The translations under genes and the position numbers were made by a program. Shown here in pieces: positions 26,101 through 34,752 of a stretch of DNA of 40,995 nt. The DNA lies in assembly GCA_016931895.1 (NCBI GenBank), contig JAFGDY010000133.1:1-40995 (forward strand), given 5' to 3'. Source of the stretch: Anaerolineae bacterium (GTDB lineage: Bacteria; Chloroflexota; Anaerolineae; 4572-78; J111). The notes beneath the pieces were generated by a model, which did no database searches, was not told the DNA's origin, and saw only the letters and a list, made by a program, of their open reading frames with translations. The stretch's first letter is position 1. Every line of letters starts with the position of its first letter.

Positions 26101-26434
26101 CGCGAAGCTCAAGCGCGTGGCTGCCAACAGCCTGCGGAGTCCAGCGATAACTATCGCGTAGCACATTGACAGGCGGCTCAACCGGTTTATTGTAAACGGG
26201 CTGACCATCAATCAACAACTCCACTCGCGCCACACCTTGAACATCGGTTGCGCCAAATTCTACTACCACTACTTGACCCATCACCACATTGACACCATTT
26301 TGTGGATAGGTAATGACAGCATTTGGCTTACCACCACTTTGACCTAACCCAGAACTAAGGCTGCAAGCCAGAGTGGTGAGCGTAATCAATAAAACAACAA
26401 CCTTGAGGCGGGACATGCTGAAAATTCTAGTCAT
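23120..26434 (-). CDS. Large secreted lipoprotein: Ig-like, SH3b and repeated fibronectin-like modules with Pro-Thr-Glu tail
   Basis: I place the start at ATG 26434 (MTRIFSMSRLK), seven bases after GGAGG; an in-frame TTG lies upstream of that site. The 1104-residue product has a signal peptide ending TTLACS, a likely lipidation Cys. An Ig-like domain follows at about 35-130 (NAVITYPQNGVNVVMGQVVV), then an SH3b domain at about 180-240 (GLYVRAGPGTNYPILGVLAY and GWISANAQY). Six or so fibronectin-like modules come next, each with a YPADGA-type opening, a central Val-Ala-Asn-Ala-x-Tyr strand, and WRVWAVDAQN. The last 60 residues are PPPTEEPPP repeats ending in a Gly run. SH3b and Ig/Fn modules usually bind cell wall or carbohydrate. 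There is no catalytic motif, so it is probably a surface adhesion or scaffold protein. Confidence 0.85.
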   Translation of the reverse strand: MTRIFSMSRLKVVVLLITLTTLACSLSSGLGQSGGKPNAVITYPQNGVNVVMGQVVVVEFGATDVQGVARVELLIDGQPVYNKPVEPPVNVLRDSYRWTPQAVGSHALELRAYNVKNQASDPHVVTVSASQSVLPEQPSAPGEGAVAPTPTLVAPPSLVEPSQAVSGAQPVSIVSSSPRATIIVKGLYVRAGPGTNYPILGVLAYGQSAQITGKNPEGTWWQVVYPSDSDRRGWISANAQYSSPSNVAQLPIVNVPPPPSPGAPPTPPPPPQTKPVIYKFVADRTIINPDEEVVLSWDLEGGLNTVAYLVYEDHRDPLVSPGKQVIKLKRTTDFTLYTKNPAGETTAGLRVEVIPGLSTPKLLYPADGAVFNHTSRQTILEWKSVANARKYRVEIDAHDICQAGKWCSNVGGKTKIAETSDTWYVDTAPNNLTLFRWRVWAVDAQNREGPKSEWRHVFYQPCPTPNCVDPPRPPVPITLDGTIFSDKTVPINLQWQSVPNANVLRYGIQIQRYENGTWRDLVLEGVTTTSYQLAVGKFGFNLKEAYRWQLWIVNTDGVSSSRTDWLSFSYQAPPVPPGPPTQPPKITIQLPPVPANQPIKLTWEPLPGENIRYVIEIKSSSGKSKTFEVTTPEFIFIPVQLMAELAQAPLQLSDLFASLTGAPLLAQQPVETWQWRVWGRNNDGDGPPSDWQTLTVLLEGGDPDTPPGPGPMPSTPLPAPVLNSPANGFVSNTPQFSLAWSAVDQAVGYVVEVDFFDKCGPGKWCADSDPGNLQVIGVTETTYVLNWDPNLQRGRWRVAAVDAANNPGAKSDWFEFAYQSQVTPPNPNVLPAPGNPYPADGATVNGTTNIIALQWDAIPNAAGYNFEIEGVGGIACPVNACSMEWNGTNPIRWRAWAIDAAGAAGTQSPWWQFTYVYTPPEPQPQPTTEPTTEPQPQPTTEPGPTILPVTETPGNPFPADGTQIDATTSRVALQWGSVANAVGYVVEIEGVGQFSVVDPVYAFEWNGAAQGRWRVWGMDAAGNPGPQSPWWTFFYVLSPPPTQEPPAPPTQEPPPPTEEPPPPPTEEPPPPPTEEPPPTEEPPPPTQEPPPPPTQEPSAGGGGG
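23143..23325. repeat. Degenerate tandem repeats encoding the Pro-Thr-Glu tail
   Basis: Units of about 21-27 bases built from GGTTCCTCGGTCGGTGG recur about eight times, with GGTTCCTGGGTTGG variants at the ends. They encode PPTEEPPP/PPTQEPPP. A related but separate TTEPQPQPTTEP stretch lies at about 23590-23675. Unit lengths stay multiples of three. Confidence 0.7.
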
Positions 26435-26526
26435 CAAATTCCTCCATTTCAATCTAGCCAGGAATAAAGCACATTAGTACTACCTTAACAACTAACTTCT
26501 TGTACATTGCCAGGATGATCACCACG

Positions 26527-26667
26527 CTATTTTTCTGTCATCAGCATGGTTGCCATCTCGATCACCTCGTCTCGACTTGGGGAGTTGAGGTATTTTACAT
26601 CACTCCAATCGTAGTGCAGGTCTGAAACTTTTTGGTTCTGGCTTGTCCAGGTTAGGATATATGGCAA
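26527..26667 (-). other. Possible 46-residue protein or C-terminal gene fragment
   Basis: The frame from TTG 26667 to TAG 26527 reads as protein-like sequence ending DWSDVKYLNSPSRDEVIEMA and then TMLMTEK, with plausible amphipathic helix spacing. There is no Shine-Dalgarno site before the TTG and an in-frame stop precedes it, so it may be the tail of a lost gene in this rearranged region. I do not recognise the family. Confidence 0.25.
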
Positions 26668-26686
26668 TTATTATACCATAAAAAGT

Positions 26687-26874
26687 TATTTTCTGGCCCA
26701 CGAGATTAGTATGCCTCTGGCAAGCAATCCGGCCAAATCGGTTAAGGTCATCAAAACCGAAGAAAAAGGTTCGGGTGTGAACATTGCGGCTCATCTCGTC
26801 AATGTGGGCATAAGCAACGTTTTGATGTCGCGGTGCTCATCACCAACGACTCTGATTTGCTTGAACCTCTCAAG
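26687..26874 (+). pseudogene. C-terminal half of a broken NYN-domain (PIN-like nuclease) gene, inverted
   Basis: The plus strand encodes YFLAHEISMPLASNP, KSVKVIKTEEKGSGVNIAAH, LVNVG, then after a frame change FDVAVLITNDSDLLEPLK. These are the middle and second acidic motifs of a NYN nuclease-like domain (KTEEKGSDVN and ITNDSDLL). Inserting one base after GGC (26807-26809) restores GYKQRFDVAVLI, so there is a single-base deletion near 26810. The matching N-terminal half lies about 320 bases away on the minus strand, so the gene was split by an inversion. No usable start or C-terminal segment remains. Confidence 0.75.
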
Positions 26875-27021
26875 ACCCCACGCTGTGGTGATGCACGAAC
26901 CGTGCTGTCCAATGCACGCGGCCTGGCCAAATTGGCGGTTCGGCCAGGGTTTCTGGATTAGGGCTTTGTTTGCCAATTACTTGGTACTGGTGGTGATGAC
27001 AAAGGAAGTTGGCTCTTTGGG

Positions 27022-27109
27022 ATTTTCCGTGGCATACCCCAATATATAGGGGCGAATCCTTGTGGTCGCCCTGGGCAGGCACAAGACCTGCCCCTACACC
27101 ACGGAAATT
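27022..27109. mobile_element. Small MITE-like element with inverted ends, in the split NYN locus
   Basis: The ends ATTTTCCGTGG (27022-27032) and CCACGGAAATT (27099-27109) are inverted repeats matching at 10 of 11 positions. The 88-base unit contains two hairpins: GGGCGA with TCGCCC (27050-27071) and GGGCAGG with CCTGCCC (27073-27093). It has no coding capacity. The inner sequence is a type that, from memory, recurs across many bacterial genomes. Whether it ever moved by a transposase is not shown here. Confidence 0.5.
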
Positions 27110-27190
27110 CTGGAAGAACCAGGAAGTTATTTGGGGATAACGTCTAAACGGTTTATTTTTTGGGGGGTAAAAAATCAAGGTTATTTTCTG

Positions 27191-27418
27191 CGCCCGTAAA
27201 TAGGTTTGCTGGCGAATTGGTTGGTCAGGATCGTGAGGCCGAGCGCTGACTTTGGCGGTGAAATATTTGATGGCGATAGTCTCGTTTTGGGGTAGCAATA
27301 GCTCACATAACCGTTGCAGATTAAGCCATTTGTAAGGTGTTCCTCTTAACGAACCGTAATAGAGGTTAAATCCGTCTACATAAACAATGGTGGGGTATAA
27401 ATGCAGAAGCCGCAGCAT
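27191..27418 (-). pseudogene. N-terminal half of a broken NYN-domain (PIN-like nuclease) gene
   Basis: The first 76 residues are a clear NYN-domain start: TIVYVDGFNLYYGSLRGTPY with the first catalytic-type Asp, then WLNLQRLCELLLPQNETIAI, KYFTAKVSARPHDPDQPIRQ and QTYLRA. Family members continue with a short strand and then the HEISMPLA and KTEEKGSDVN segments. Here the frame instead runs into unrelated sequence and the palindromic element before stopping at 26870. The intact protein would be a PIN-like RNase of about 200 residues. ATG 27418 has a GAGG about ten bases upstream, so a hybrid 182-residue product could still be translated, but it lacks most acidic residues. Confidence 0.8.
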
Positions 27419-27780
27419 CTGCTACGGCCTCGCGCCCTATTCTCAAAAGAATAGGGGGGATATGCAGATATGATACGGCGAAAAGGGTCATTTGTCAAGA
27501 ATAAATCTCTACTCAGATTGGTAATTTTACGGCGAAAACCCTCGTTGCCCTGACGGATGAGTTAAGTAGCCAGCACAGTGTTCTTGCTGATGGCCTTTAG
27601 CTTAACATTGATCTCGTTTGTTGGAAATCTTTTCTCTCCGACAGGCTGCTAGCCGTAGCAATCCCTACCTTGGCTTTTGCCGAAATTTAACAGCGCTATG
27701 CTTGCGAAATGAGACGGGCTATAGTACAGTAGGCCGGTTGCTTTAATCCCGCAGAAGCGGTTAGGTTATGGAGTACCGGG
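27419..27780. other. Intergenic region upstream of the nucleotidase-his genes
   Basis: These 362 bases separate the NYN fragment from the plus-strand operon. They contain a 9-bp-stem hairpin at 27435-27456 (CCCTATTCT paired with AGAATAGGG), followed on the plus strand by GGGA and so not a classical terminator. No credible reading frame was found. The operon promoter should lie here, but I could not place a convincing -35/-10 pair. Confidence 0.5.
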
Positions 27781-28470
27781 ATGAAATACAAATGGCTACT
27801 TTTTGACGCCGACGGCACCTTATTTGATTACGACCGGGCTGAACAATTTGCCCTGCAACATACCTTTGGGCAACTCGGCTATCCGTTTGAGGAGCGGTAT
27901 TTGCATGCGTATCGCCGCATCAACCACGCCATCTGGCTTGAGTTTGAACAGGGCAAAATAGATCAGGCCAGCCTCAGAACGCGACGTTTTGAATTGCTTT
28001 TTGAAACGGTTAACATTACTTATAACCCGCAAGTTTTTAGCGCCGCCTACCTGGCCAACCTGGCCGCAGCCTCTTTTTTGATGGCAGGGGCAGAGGAAAC
28101 CGTTGAATTACTGTCGCCAAAATATAATATCCTCATCATCACCAACGGCCTGGCCGAAGTGCAAAGGCCCCGCTTCAAAGGTTCAGCCATTTATAGGCAC
28201 ATCAAAGAAATCATTATCTCCGAAGAAGTTGGCGCGGCCAAACCGGACCCGCAAATTTTTAGCCTTGCTTTTGCCCGCATGCGCCATCCGGCCAAAAATG
28301 AGGTGTTGATCATCGGCGACAGCCTGACCTCGGATATTCAGGGCGGGCGCAATTACGGGATTGATACGTGTTGGTTCAACCCGCACAGACAAATAAACGG
28401 CCAAATACTGCCTACGTTTGAAATACAAACGTTAGCGGAACTGCCCAGGATATTGGAGAGCGTTAAATAA
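27781..28470 (+). CDS. yjjG: HAD-family pyrimidine 5'-nucleotidase, YjjG type
   Basis: The 229-residue product has all HAD motifs: FDADGTLFDY with nucleophile Asp9 and acid/base Asp11, the ITNG motif at 120-123, Lys154 in AKPDP, and GDSLTSDI with metal-binding Asp near 180. The helical cap (about 15-90) and overall length match the YjjG group, which dephosphorylates nucleoside monophosphates including noncanonical pyrimidine nucleotides and so cleans the pool. ATG 27781 follows GGAG at good spacing. Its TAA overlaps the hisI ATG by one base (TAATG), so the two are translationally coupled. A housekeeping nucleotidase at the head of a his operon is unusual; substrate assignment within the HAD superfamily is less certain than the fold. 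Confidence 0.88.
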   Translation: MKYKWLLFDADGTLFDYDRAEQFALQHTFGQLGYPFEERYLHAYRRINHAIWLEFEQGKIDQASLRTRRFELLFETVNITYNPQVFSAAYLANLAAASFLMAGAEETVELLSPKYNILIITNGLAEVQRPRFKGSAIYRHIKEIIISEEVGAAKPDPQIFSLAFARMRHPAKNEVLIIGDSLTSDIQGGRNYGIDTCWFNPHRQINGQILPTFEIQTLAELPRILESVK

Positions 28471-28913
28471 TGATCCAACAAAAAATAGAGCCTCAACGCC
28501 TGGAAGAGGGCAGCGAGCTATTGCTTGACTTCAACAAATTGAAAAAAGTGGCCCAGGCGCGGGCGGCGGTGCTGCCGGTAGTGGTGCAGCACGCCGACAC
28601 GCGCGAGGTGCTGCTGATAGGCTACGCCAATGAAACGGCGCTAAATTATACGCTGGCGCACAGGGTGGCTGCGTTTTGGAGCACTTCCAGGGATGAGTTA
28701 TGGATCAAGGGGGCCACCTCCGGCGACACCCTGGCCATTGTGGAGATACGGGTGAATTGCGAACAAAATTCTTTGTTGTACCTGGTCAAACCTCTGGGCG
28801 TGGGCGCATGTCATACCAAAAACGCTGCCGGAAAAGCGCGGCTGAGTTGTTACTACCGCCGGATCAAGCAGGGGCAACTGGAATTTGTAACTGAACAAGA
28901 AAGGGATCTTTAA
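28470..28913 (+). CDS. hisI: Phosphoribosyl-AMP cyclohydrolase with altered metal motif
   Basis: HisI opens the adenine ring of phosphoribosyl-AMP, the third step of histidine synthesis, as a cytoplasmic dimer. The 147-residue product shows the family signatures: [43 protein letters not shown] at 113-117 and SCYYRRI. The three zinc-type cysteines (97, 114, 127) are present. The family's D-C-D-x-D motif, which provides the Mg ligands, is instead N96-C97-E98-Q99-N100. An extra ~10 residues separate ACHTK from SCYY. This may be a divergent branch that still works, or a paralogue with another role. No HisE domain is fused. The start overlaps the yjjG stop, and hisG follows after four bases, so all three genes form one operon. 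Confidence 0.9.
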   Translation: MIQQKIEPQRLEEGSELLLDFNKLKKVAQARAAVLPVVVQHADTREVLLIGYANETALNYTLAHRVAAFWSTSRDELWIKGATSGDTLAIVEIRVNCEQNSLLYLVKPLGVGACHTKNAAGKARLSCYYRRIKQGQLEFVTEQERDL

Positions 28914-28917
28914 CAGA

Positions 28918-29790
28918 ATGAGTGTTTTGAAACTGGGCTTGCCTAAAGGCAGTCTCCAAGAATCAACCATAAAACTTTTTGGCAAGGCCGGTTATAAAAT
29001 ATCGCTGTCGGGCCGTTCTTACGTGCCCCAAATTGACGACCCGGAGATTGAGTGTTTGATGTTCCGCGCCCAGGAAATGGCCCGCTACGTGGAACGCGGC
29101 GTGCTGGACGTGGGCTTAACGGGCAAAGACTGGATTACCGAAAACAACGCGGACGTGGTTGAAGTGGAAGATTTGGTTTACAGCAAATCCACCTCGGATT
29201 CTTATCGCTGGGTGGTGGCTGTGCCGGAGGCTTCGGATATTCACAGCGTGAAAGACCTGGAAGGCAAACGCATTGCCACCGAACTGGTGCAGGCCACCCG
29301 GCGATATTTAGAACGGCATGGCGTTTCGGCAGAAGTGGAGTATTCATGGGGCGCAACAGAGATTAAAGTGCCGCATCTGGTTGACGCCATTGTTGAGGGC
29401 ACGGAAACCGGCGCTTCATTGCGGGCGCACCGCCTGCGGATTGTGGATACGGTGGTGGAATCAAACACCAAACTTATTGCCAATCAGCAAGCCTGGGCCG
29501 ACCGGTGGAAGCGTGAAAAAATAGAGATAGTGGCTATGCTGCTCAAGGGCGCGCTGGAAGCCGAGGGCAAGGTGGGGCTGAAGATGAACGTGCCCAAGTC
29601 CAAACTGGAACAGGTTTCCGGCCAGCTTTCGGCGCTGCACACCCCCACCATTTCTAATCAGACTGACGCCGATTGGGTGGCCCTGGAAGTGGTGATTGAC
29701 AAACAAACCGTGCGAGATGTCATTCCCAGGCTCAAAAAAGCCGGGGCCGAGGGGATTATTGAATATCCGTTGAATAGTGTGATTTATTAA
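28918..29790 (+). CDS. hisG: ATP phosphoribosyltransferase, long (regulated) form
   Basis: HisG couples ATP and PRPP, the first committed step of histidine synthesis. The 290-residue length and a C-terminal ~75-residue ACT-like domain (about 215-290) mark the long form, which is normally inhibited by histidine and needs no HisZ. Catalytic landmarks are [16 protein letters not shown] at 5-20, [11 protein letters not shown] near 64, and the PRPP loop region [20 protein letters not shown] near 155-175. The ATG is four bases after the hisI stop; a GAAAGGGA stretch inside hisI can serve as its ribosome site. The 3' end overlaps the convergent signalling gene by 35 bases. The remaining his genes must be elsewhere. 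Confidence 0.96.
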   Translation: MSVLKLGLPKGSLQESTIKLFGKAGYKISLSGRSYVPQIDDPEIECLMFRAQEMARYVERGVLDVGLTGKDWITENNADVVEVEDLVYSKSTSDSYRWVVAVPEASDIHSVKDLEGKRIATELVQATRRYLERHGVSAEVEYSWGATEIKVPHLVDAIVEGTETGASLRAHRLRIVDTVVESNTKLIANQQAWADRWKREKIEIVAMLLKGALEAEGKVGLKMNVPKSKLEQVSGQLSALHTPTISNQTDADWVALEVVIDKQTVRDVIPRLKKAGAEGIIEYPLNSVIY

Positions 29791-32700
29791 GCCCCAAAAG
29801 CTCTTTATTTTCCGGCACGTTTTCCAAAAACGAAGCGCGCAACTCGGGGTCGTCAATATTATCGGCATGGCGACGGAGCAGGGCCAGGCCCGTTTGCAAA
29901 ACTTCGGCGGCGGCCTCGGTATTACCGGCGGCTTGCAAAACCCGGTAAACGGTCAAATAAAGGCGAATGGGATCGTGAATGCCCAGGGTGGCGTGGGGCT
30001 TGAGCCAGGTCAAACAGACATCTATTTCGGTTTGGGCCTGGCCCACCTCGCCTTTGGCCAGTAGACAGCGGGCCAAACCGGCTCGCGCCTCAATAACGCC
30101 GGCCTCTTTGCCGGCCTGGGTATGGATGGTTTGCGCCTGCTGATAAGCATGCCTGGCTTTCACCAGGTCATTCAATCCTTCTAAAGCCAGCCCCAACACC
30201 AACCATGTATCGCCCTCAAAAGCGCGAATTTTGAGGCTCTGGAATATCTCCAACGCCTGGCCAATGTGTTCCCGGGCCGCAGCATACTCCCCGTTATCCA
30301 GGTGAATAAAGCCGACAGCCCTTAAATCTTCGGCCTCCCCCTGGTTATCCTCAATCTGCCGCCGGATGGTCATGGCCTGTTGGAGATACGTTTGAGCCGT
30401 TTGATAATGCCCCAACGCTTTATAAATCAAGGCCAGGCGGTGCAGGCAAATGGCCTCTCCGCGCCGATAACCGATCAAACGGTTGATTTCCAGAGCTTGT
30501 TGGCCTAACGTTTTAGCGCCGGCGTAATCGCCCGTCTCCTGATACCACGCCCCCAAATTACTCAGGCAAACTGCCTGGCCCGGCCAATGGCTCACCGCCC
30601 GATTGATGGTCAGGGCGCGCTGGTAATAATCTTCTGCCTGGGCGTAATCATACAATTGCCGGTGGACGGTGCCCAACGCATTGAGACACCGGGCCTGGCC
30701 ATGTTGACATTCAGCTTTGGCAAAGATATTTTGGGCAGCCTGGAGATGTTCGCGCGCCGCCTTAAAATCGCCCCGGTTAATGGCAATCTGGGCCATTTGC
30801 TCCAGACTTTCGCCCTCTAAAACAGGATTCCCGGCCTGGCGCGCCGTCTGCAAGCCTGCTTCGGCCTCGGTAGTGGCCTGGACAAAACGACTGGCCGCCC
30901 GTTCGTAAGCCGCCCGCCGGTTATGCACGGCGGACTGCCGGGCCGGATCACCAGACGTTTGGGCCAACGTTTGTAGAGTCACCAAATCGGCGGCTTGGGC
31001 TTTGCGCTGGCCCTGCCGGCTATAGATTTGTTCCCTGGCCAACAACAACTCAAATTGCTGCTGCTCAGTTTTGTCATTCCGCTCCAGGTGATCCAGGGCT
31101 TCGAGGGCCTGCGTATACCAGAACAAGGCTATGGGGCCGGCATAGCGGGCCTCGGCTTGTGTGGCTGCTTGTAAGCTATACTTTAACCTTTTTTCAGATT
31201 CCTGGGCCTGGTGAAAATGGCCGGCCAGGGCGGGGGCAATGGTTTCGGTTTCGGCGGCGTAACGCCGTTCCAGGGCCTCGCCGGCCTCGCGGTGCATCAA
31301 CCGCCGTTTAAGCCCGCCCAGATTTTGATAAAATACTTGCCGGATCTCCGGGTGTTTGAAGCGCAGCACGCCCTCGTGCGGCGTTTCTCTGATGAATTGC
31401 CGCTCCAGGGCAATATCCAGGTTTTCCAGCGCATCCCATTCCGAAAGGTCGCTCATCTCGTGCAGGTCGGCAAAGCGGAAGGTGGGGCCAAGGATGGCGG
31501 CCTGGTACAAAAGGGTTTGGGTTTCCTTGCTCAAACGATCAATCCGGCGATGGACGGCTTCGTGAATATTTTTGGGCAGGTCGCTCTCCACCACTGAGGC
31601 CAGGCGCCGCCGGGCGTCACGCCGGGCCACTACCCCCTCCTCCAACAAACCCCGGGCCACCTCGTCCACAAACAGGGGGTTGCCCTGCGTGCGGCGATAA
31701 ATTGCCGCCACCAGGTCCAGGGGCACCGGCTGCTGCCAGATATTTTCCAACATTTCCTTGACCTTGCCTTGAGGCAGTCGCTCTAAAGAAATAGAGTGGA
31801 ACGTAACATAACGCGGCAGGTCGGCCAGCAGTTGGACCAGGCACTGATTTTGGGCCGGATCATCGTTCCGGCCTGCTTTGTCTTCATTATGAAGGCCCAC
31901 CATCATCAGGCTCATCTGCGCGCAGTGACGCTCCAGGTAGTGCCAGAGTTGCAGGCTGCTCTGGTCGGCCCACTGCAAATCATCCAAAATAAACAACCAG
32001 GGCTGTTTTTGGGCGGCCCGGGCAATGATGCCGGCCACGCCGGTAATTTCGGCCGGCGGGGATTGGGCATCGGCTGTTGCTGCGGCCGGAATCAATTGAG
32101 GGATTTCGGACACAAACCGGCAGATCTCGGCTAACACCTGTTTTACCGGATCATGATCGGCCGGGGCACAGGACAAATAACTTTTCAGGGCGTCAATAAA
32201 AGGTTGGTAGGCCGAATATTTTTTTGACCGGCAGCAATGGCCGATCAGGATGGTCGTCTGCTCAACCTGCTGGACCAGGGCCTGGGCCAACCGGGTTTTG
32301 CCTACGCCCGGCTCGCCGGTAATGAACACAAGCTGGCCCCGGCCCTGTTGGGTTTCGGCCCACAATTCGGCCAAACGCCGGAGCGGTTTTTCCCGGCCAA
32401 CCAGGGCCGGCCGGGAGTGGCGCGCCAGGGGTTCCCGGCTAACGGGCGACACAAGGGCGGCCAGGATACTGCGCACCCGGCGGGCGGTGGCGTAACGTTT
32501 GGTGGGGTCTTTATCCAACAGTTTCAGGATGAGGTGTTCCAACGAGCAGGACAGGTTGGGGTTGAGGGCGCGGGGCGATTGGGGAATACTGCGGCGATGG
32601 TGTTCCAGCACTTCCTCATCGCTGCCTTCAAAGGGGCGCACGCCGGTGAACAATTCGTACATCATCACGCCCAGGGCGTATAAATCGGTGCGGGCGTCAA

Positions 32701-34657
32701 TGGGGTGGCCCAGCACTTGCTCCGGGGCCAGGTAGTGGGCGGTGACCAAAGCCAGGGGCACGTCAAAATTAAGCAACGATTTGCCGCTTTCCAGGCGGCC
32801 CAGGCCAAAATCGCTGATCTTTACCCGGCCGGCCAGCAGCACGTTTTTGGGCTTGAGGTCGCCGTGAATAACGCCGTGGTTATGGGCATATTCCAGGCCC
32901 AGGGCAATGTCTTGGGCAATGCTCAGGGCCAGGTCAAAGGGAACCGGCTGCCCGCCGCCCTCGTCAATCAAGTCGCGCAGTAGTTTGCTTTCAACCAACT
33001 CCTCAACCATGAACGAAAGGCCGTGTTCTTCGTCGCAATCATAAACGTTAACAATATTGGGGTGATCCAGTTCAACTATCTGGCGGCCCTGGTCCAAAAA
33101 TTGCTCAATGGCTTCCTCGCTAAAAGAGGCCGATAGAATTTTAATGGCCACCGGCTGGTTAAGGCGGGTGTCGGTGGCTCTGAACACCGTGCCCAAAATA
33201 CCCTCGCCAATTTTGTCTTCAATGTAGTAACGGTTTTTTAAGGTTTGGCCGGGCAGGTTCAGGGTTTCGCGCACGCGCAGAGCGTTGAGGGCGGAATGGA
33301 CCGAGGGGTAGATGGCAAAAAAGTCAAGATAGCCGGCCAGTTCAATGAGCTGCTGCACGTTGATGGAGGGGCCGGCCAAAGCCAGGTGCGCGCCCCTGGT
33401 TTCTTTGCGAAACCTGACCAGCGCCCTGAGTCCGGCCACTTGCATCAATTCCACCTCAGACATGTCAATGATCAGTTGAGTGGGCCAGCCGTTTTCCACC
33501 AATTCGGCCAACTGTTGTTTCAATTCGGCCACCACCTGCTCGTCAAAAATGCCGGTGGCTTTTAAGATGGCGGCTTTGCCGCCGGGTACCTGTTTTAGTT
33601 GGGCGCTTTGGGTGGGGGTGAGGTCAAACATGTGGCCTTCCTGGGCAATCATCACGTTGACCGGCTTTTGCCCGGGATATTGATTTTGCTGGAACTTGAG
33701 GGTGTCGGCCAAAATTTTTTCCAGGTCCTGGTCGGTGTAGGTGGGATCGTAGTGGAAGAGCAGCAGGTTTTCAACGCGGGCCGCCTGGGCCATCTCCACG
33801 CCCATAAACGAGGAACTGTGGCCCCAATCCTCTTTTTCGTCAGACTCGCGCTGGGTAAATTGGGCGTCAAAAATAAGCACGTTGGCCCCGGCAAAAAAGT
33901 CAAGATAGGGCCGCAGGTCGGCCCCGCTGGGGTAGGCCGCATCGCTGGCGTAAACAAATACCTTGTCTCCTTTTTCAAAGCGAAAAGAGTAGGCGTCGCC
34001 GGGGTGATGGTTGCGGATGGTGTGGAGGCGCAGGTCGCCAAACTCAAGCGGCTCGCCCGGCTCCAGGTGGATAAAGGTTATTTCGGCCTGCATGTAGTCC
34101 AGCGACACCGGGAAACTGAGTGGCTCTTGCTGCCGGCGCAAAGCCGCTTCCAGATCATGCACGCCGTAGATAAAGATTTTGTTGCCGGGGATAAAGGCGG
34201 GCCGGAAAAAGGGAAACCCCTGGATATGGTCCCAATGGGGATGGCTGAAGAACAGGTGGATCACGCCCTGGCCCTGGCCCCACACGCCCTGCATCAACTC
34301 CCGGCCCAATTCGCGGATACCGGAACCGGCGTCAATGATGAACAGGTCGTCGTCTGAACGGATTTCGATGCAGGGGGTGTTGCCCCCGGCCGTCATGCTG
34401 CCCAACGGCGATAAACCATCCAGGTAGGTTTCAATAATTTGGCGACGTTCCTGTTGCAACCGCAATAAGCCCGTGTGAGTGTGCGTGGGGGCAATGACCA
34501 TTTGGTCATCTAATACCGCGGCAATGAGTTCTTCTCTAAATGTGCCGCTTTCCACTTTGGAGATATTGAGGATGGCCGAAACAATTTTCTCCCGCACTTC
34601 CTCCGGCCGGATGGGGGTGGGAACGGACCCCCGCGCTCCCCAAATTTTTACTCTCAT
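29756..34657 (-). CDS. Five-part signalling protein: MBL fold, STAS, Ser/Thr kinase, AAA-type ATPase, TPR
   Basis: One 1633-residue chain joins five modules. Residues 1-340 are a metallo-beta-lactamase fold with the metal motif [14 protein letters not shown] near 135-148, and [11 protein letters not shown] and [10 protein letters not shown]. Residues 356-469 are a STAS anti-sigma-antagonist-like domain ([20 protein letters not shown]). The kinase spans 478-745: GEGILGTVF glycine loop, VAIKIL lysine, [11 protein letters not shown] near 597 (HGD in place of HRD), KISDFGLG near 614. A predicted STAND/AAA ATPase spans 760-1080 ([12 protein letters not shown] near 784, [14 protein letters not shown] near 892). 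TPR repeats fill about 1250-1600 (for example [18 protein letters not shown]). The kinase-AAA-TPR order is known from bacterial STAND-type kinases; the MBL and STAS front end is unusual. No membrane segment is seen. ATG 34657 follows AGAGG. Confidence 0.93.
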   Translation of the reverse strand: MRVKIWGARGSVPTPIRPEEVREKIVSAILNISKVESGTFREELIAAVLDDQMVIAPTHTHTGLLRLQQERRQIIETYLDGLSPLGSMTAGGNTPCIEIRSDDDLFIIDAGSGIRELGRELMQGVWGQGQGVIHLFFSHPHWDHIQGFPFFRPAFIPGNKIFIYGVHDLEAALRRQQEPLSFPVSLDYMQAEITFIHLEPGEPLEFGDLRLHTIRNHHPGDAYSFRFEKGDKVFVYASDAAYPSGADLRPYLDFFAGANVLIFDAQFTQRESDEKEDWGHSSSFMGVEMAQAARVENLLLFHYDPTYTDQDLEKILADTLKFQQNQYPGQKPVNVMIAQEGHMFDLTPTQSAQLKQVPGGKAAILKATGIFDEQVVAELKQQLAELVENGWPTQLIIDMSEVELMQVAGLRALVRFRKETRGAHLALAGPSINVQQLIELAGYLDFFAIYPSVHSALNALRVRETLNLPGQTLKNRYYIEDKIGEGILGTVFRATDTRLNQPVAIKILSASFSEEAIEQFLDQGRQIVELDHPNIVNVYDCDEEHGLSFMVEELVESKLLRDLIDEGGGQPVPFDLALSIAQDIALGLEYAHNHGVIHGDLKPKNVLLAGRVKISDFGLGRLESGKSLLNFDVPLALVTAHYLAPEQVLGHPIDARTDLYALGVMMYELFTGVRPFEGSDEEVLEHHRRSIPQSPRALNPNLSCSLEHLILKLLDKDPTKRYATARRVRSILAALVSPVSREPLARHSRPALVGREKPLRRLAELWAETQQGRGQLVFITGEPGVGKTRLAQALVQQVEQTTILIGHCCRSKKYSAYQPFIDALKSYLSCAPADHDPVKQVLAEICRFVSEIPQLIPAAATADAQSPPAEITGVAGIIARAAQKQPWLFILDDLQWADQSSLQLWHYLERHCAQMSLMMVGLHNEDKAGRNDDPAQNQCLVQLLADLPRYVTFHSISLERLPQGKVKEMLENIWQQPVPLDLVAAIYRRTQGNPLFVDEVARGLLEEGVVARRDARRRLASVVESDLPKNIHEAVHRRIDRLSKETQTLLYQAAILGPTFRFADLHEMSDLSEWDALENLDIALERQFIRETPHEGVLRFKHPEIRQVFYQNLGGLKRRLMHREAGEALERRYAAETETIAPALAGHFHQAQESEKRLKYSLQAATQAEARYAGPIALFWYTQALEALDHLERNDKTEQQQFELLLAREQIYSRQGQRKAQAADLVTLQTLAQTSGDPARQSAVHNRRAAYERAASRFVQATTEAEAGLQTARQAGNPVLEGESLEQMAQIAINRGDFKAAREHLQAAQNIFAKAECQHGQARCLNALGTVHRQLYDYAQAEDYYQRALTINRAVSHWPGQAVCLSNLGAWYQETGDYAGAKTLGQQALEINRLIGYRRGEAICLHRLALIYKALGHYQTAQTYLQQAMTIRRQIEDNQGEAEDLRAVGFIHLDNGEYAAAREHIGQALEIFQSLKIRAFEGDTWLVLGLALEGLNDLVKARHAYQQAQTIHTQAGKEAGVIEARAGLARCLLAKGEVGQAQTEIDVCLTWLKPHATLGIHDPIRLYLTVYRVLQAAGNTEAAAEVLQTGLALLRRHADNIDDPELRASFLENVPENKELLGLNKSHYSTDIQ

Positions 34658-34752
34658 GCCTCTGCCTTTACCAACGGTTGGGGTTTGGTAATTTATCTTA
34701 TTATATCGGTTTTTGAGTTAAAACGCTATAGGCTTTTTTGGTAAAAAGGAGC

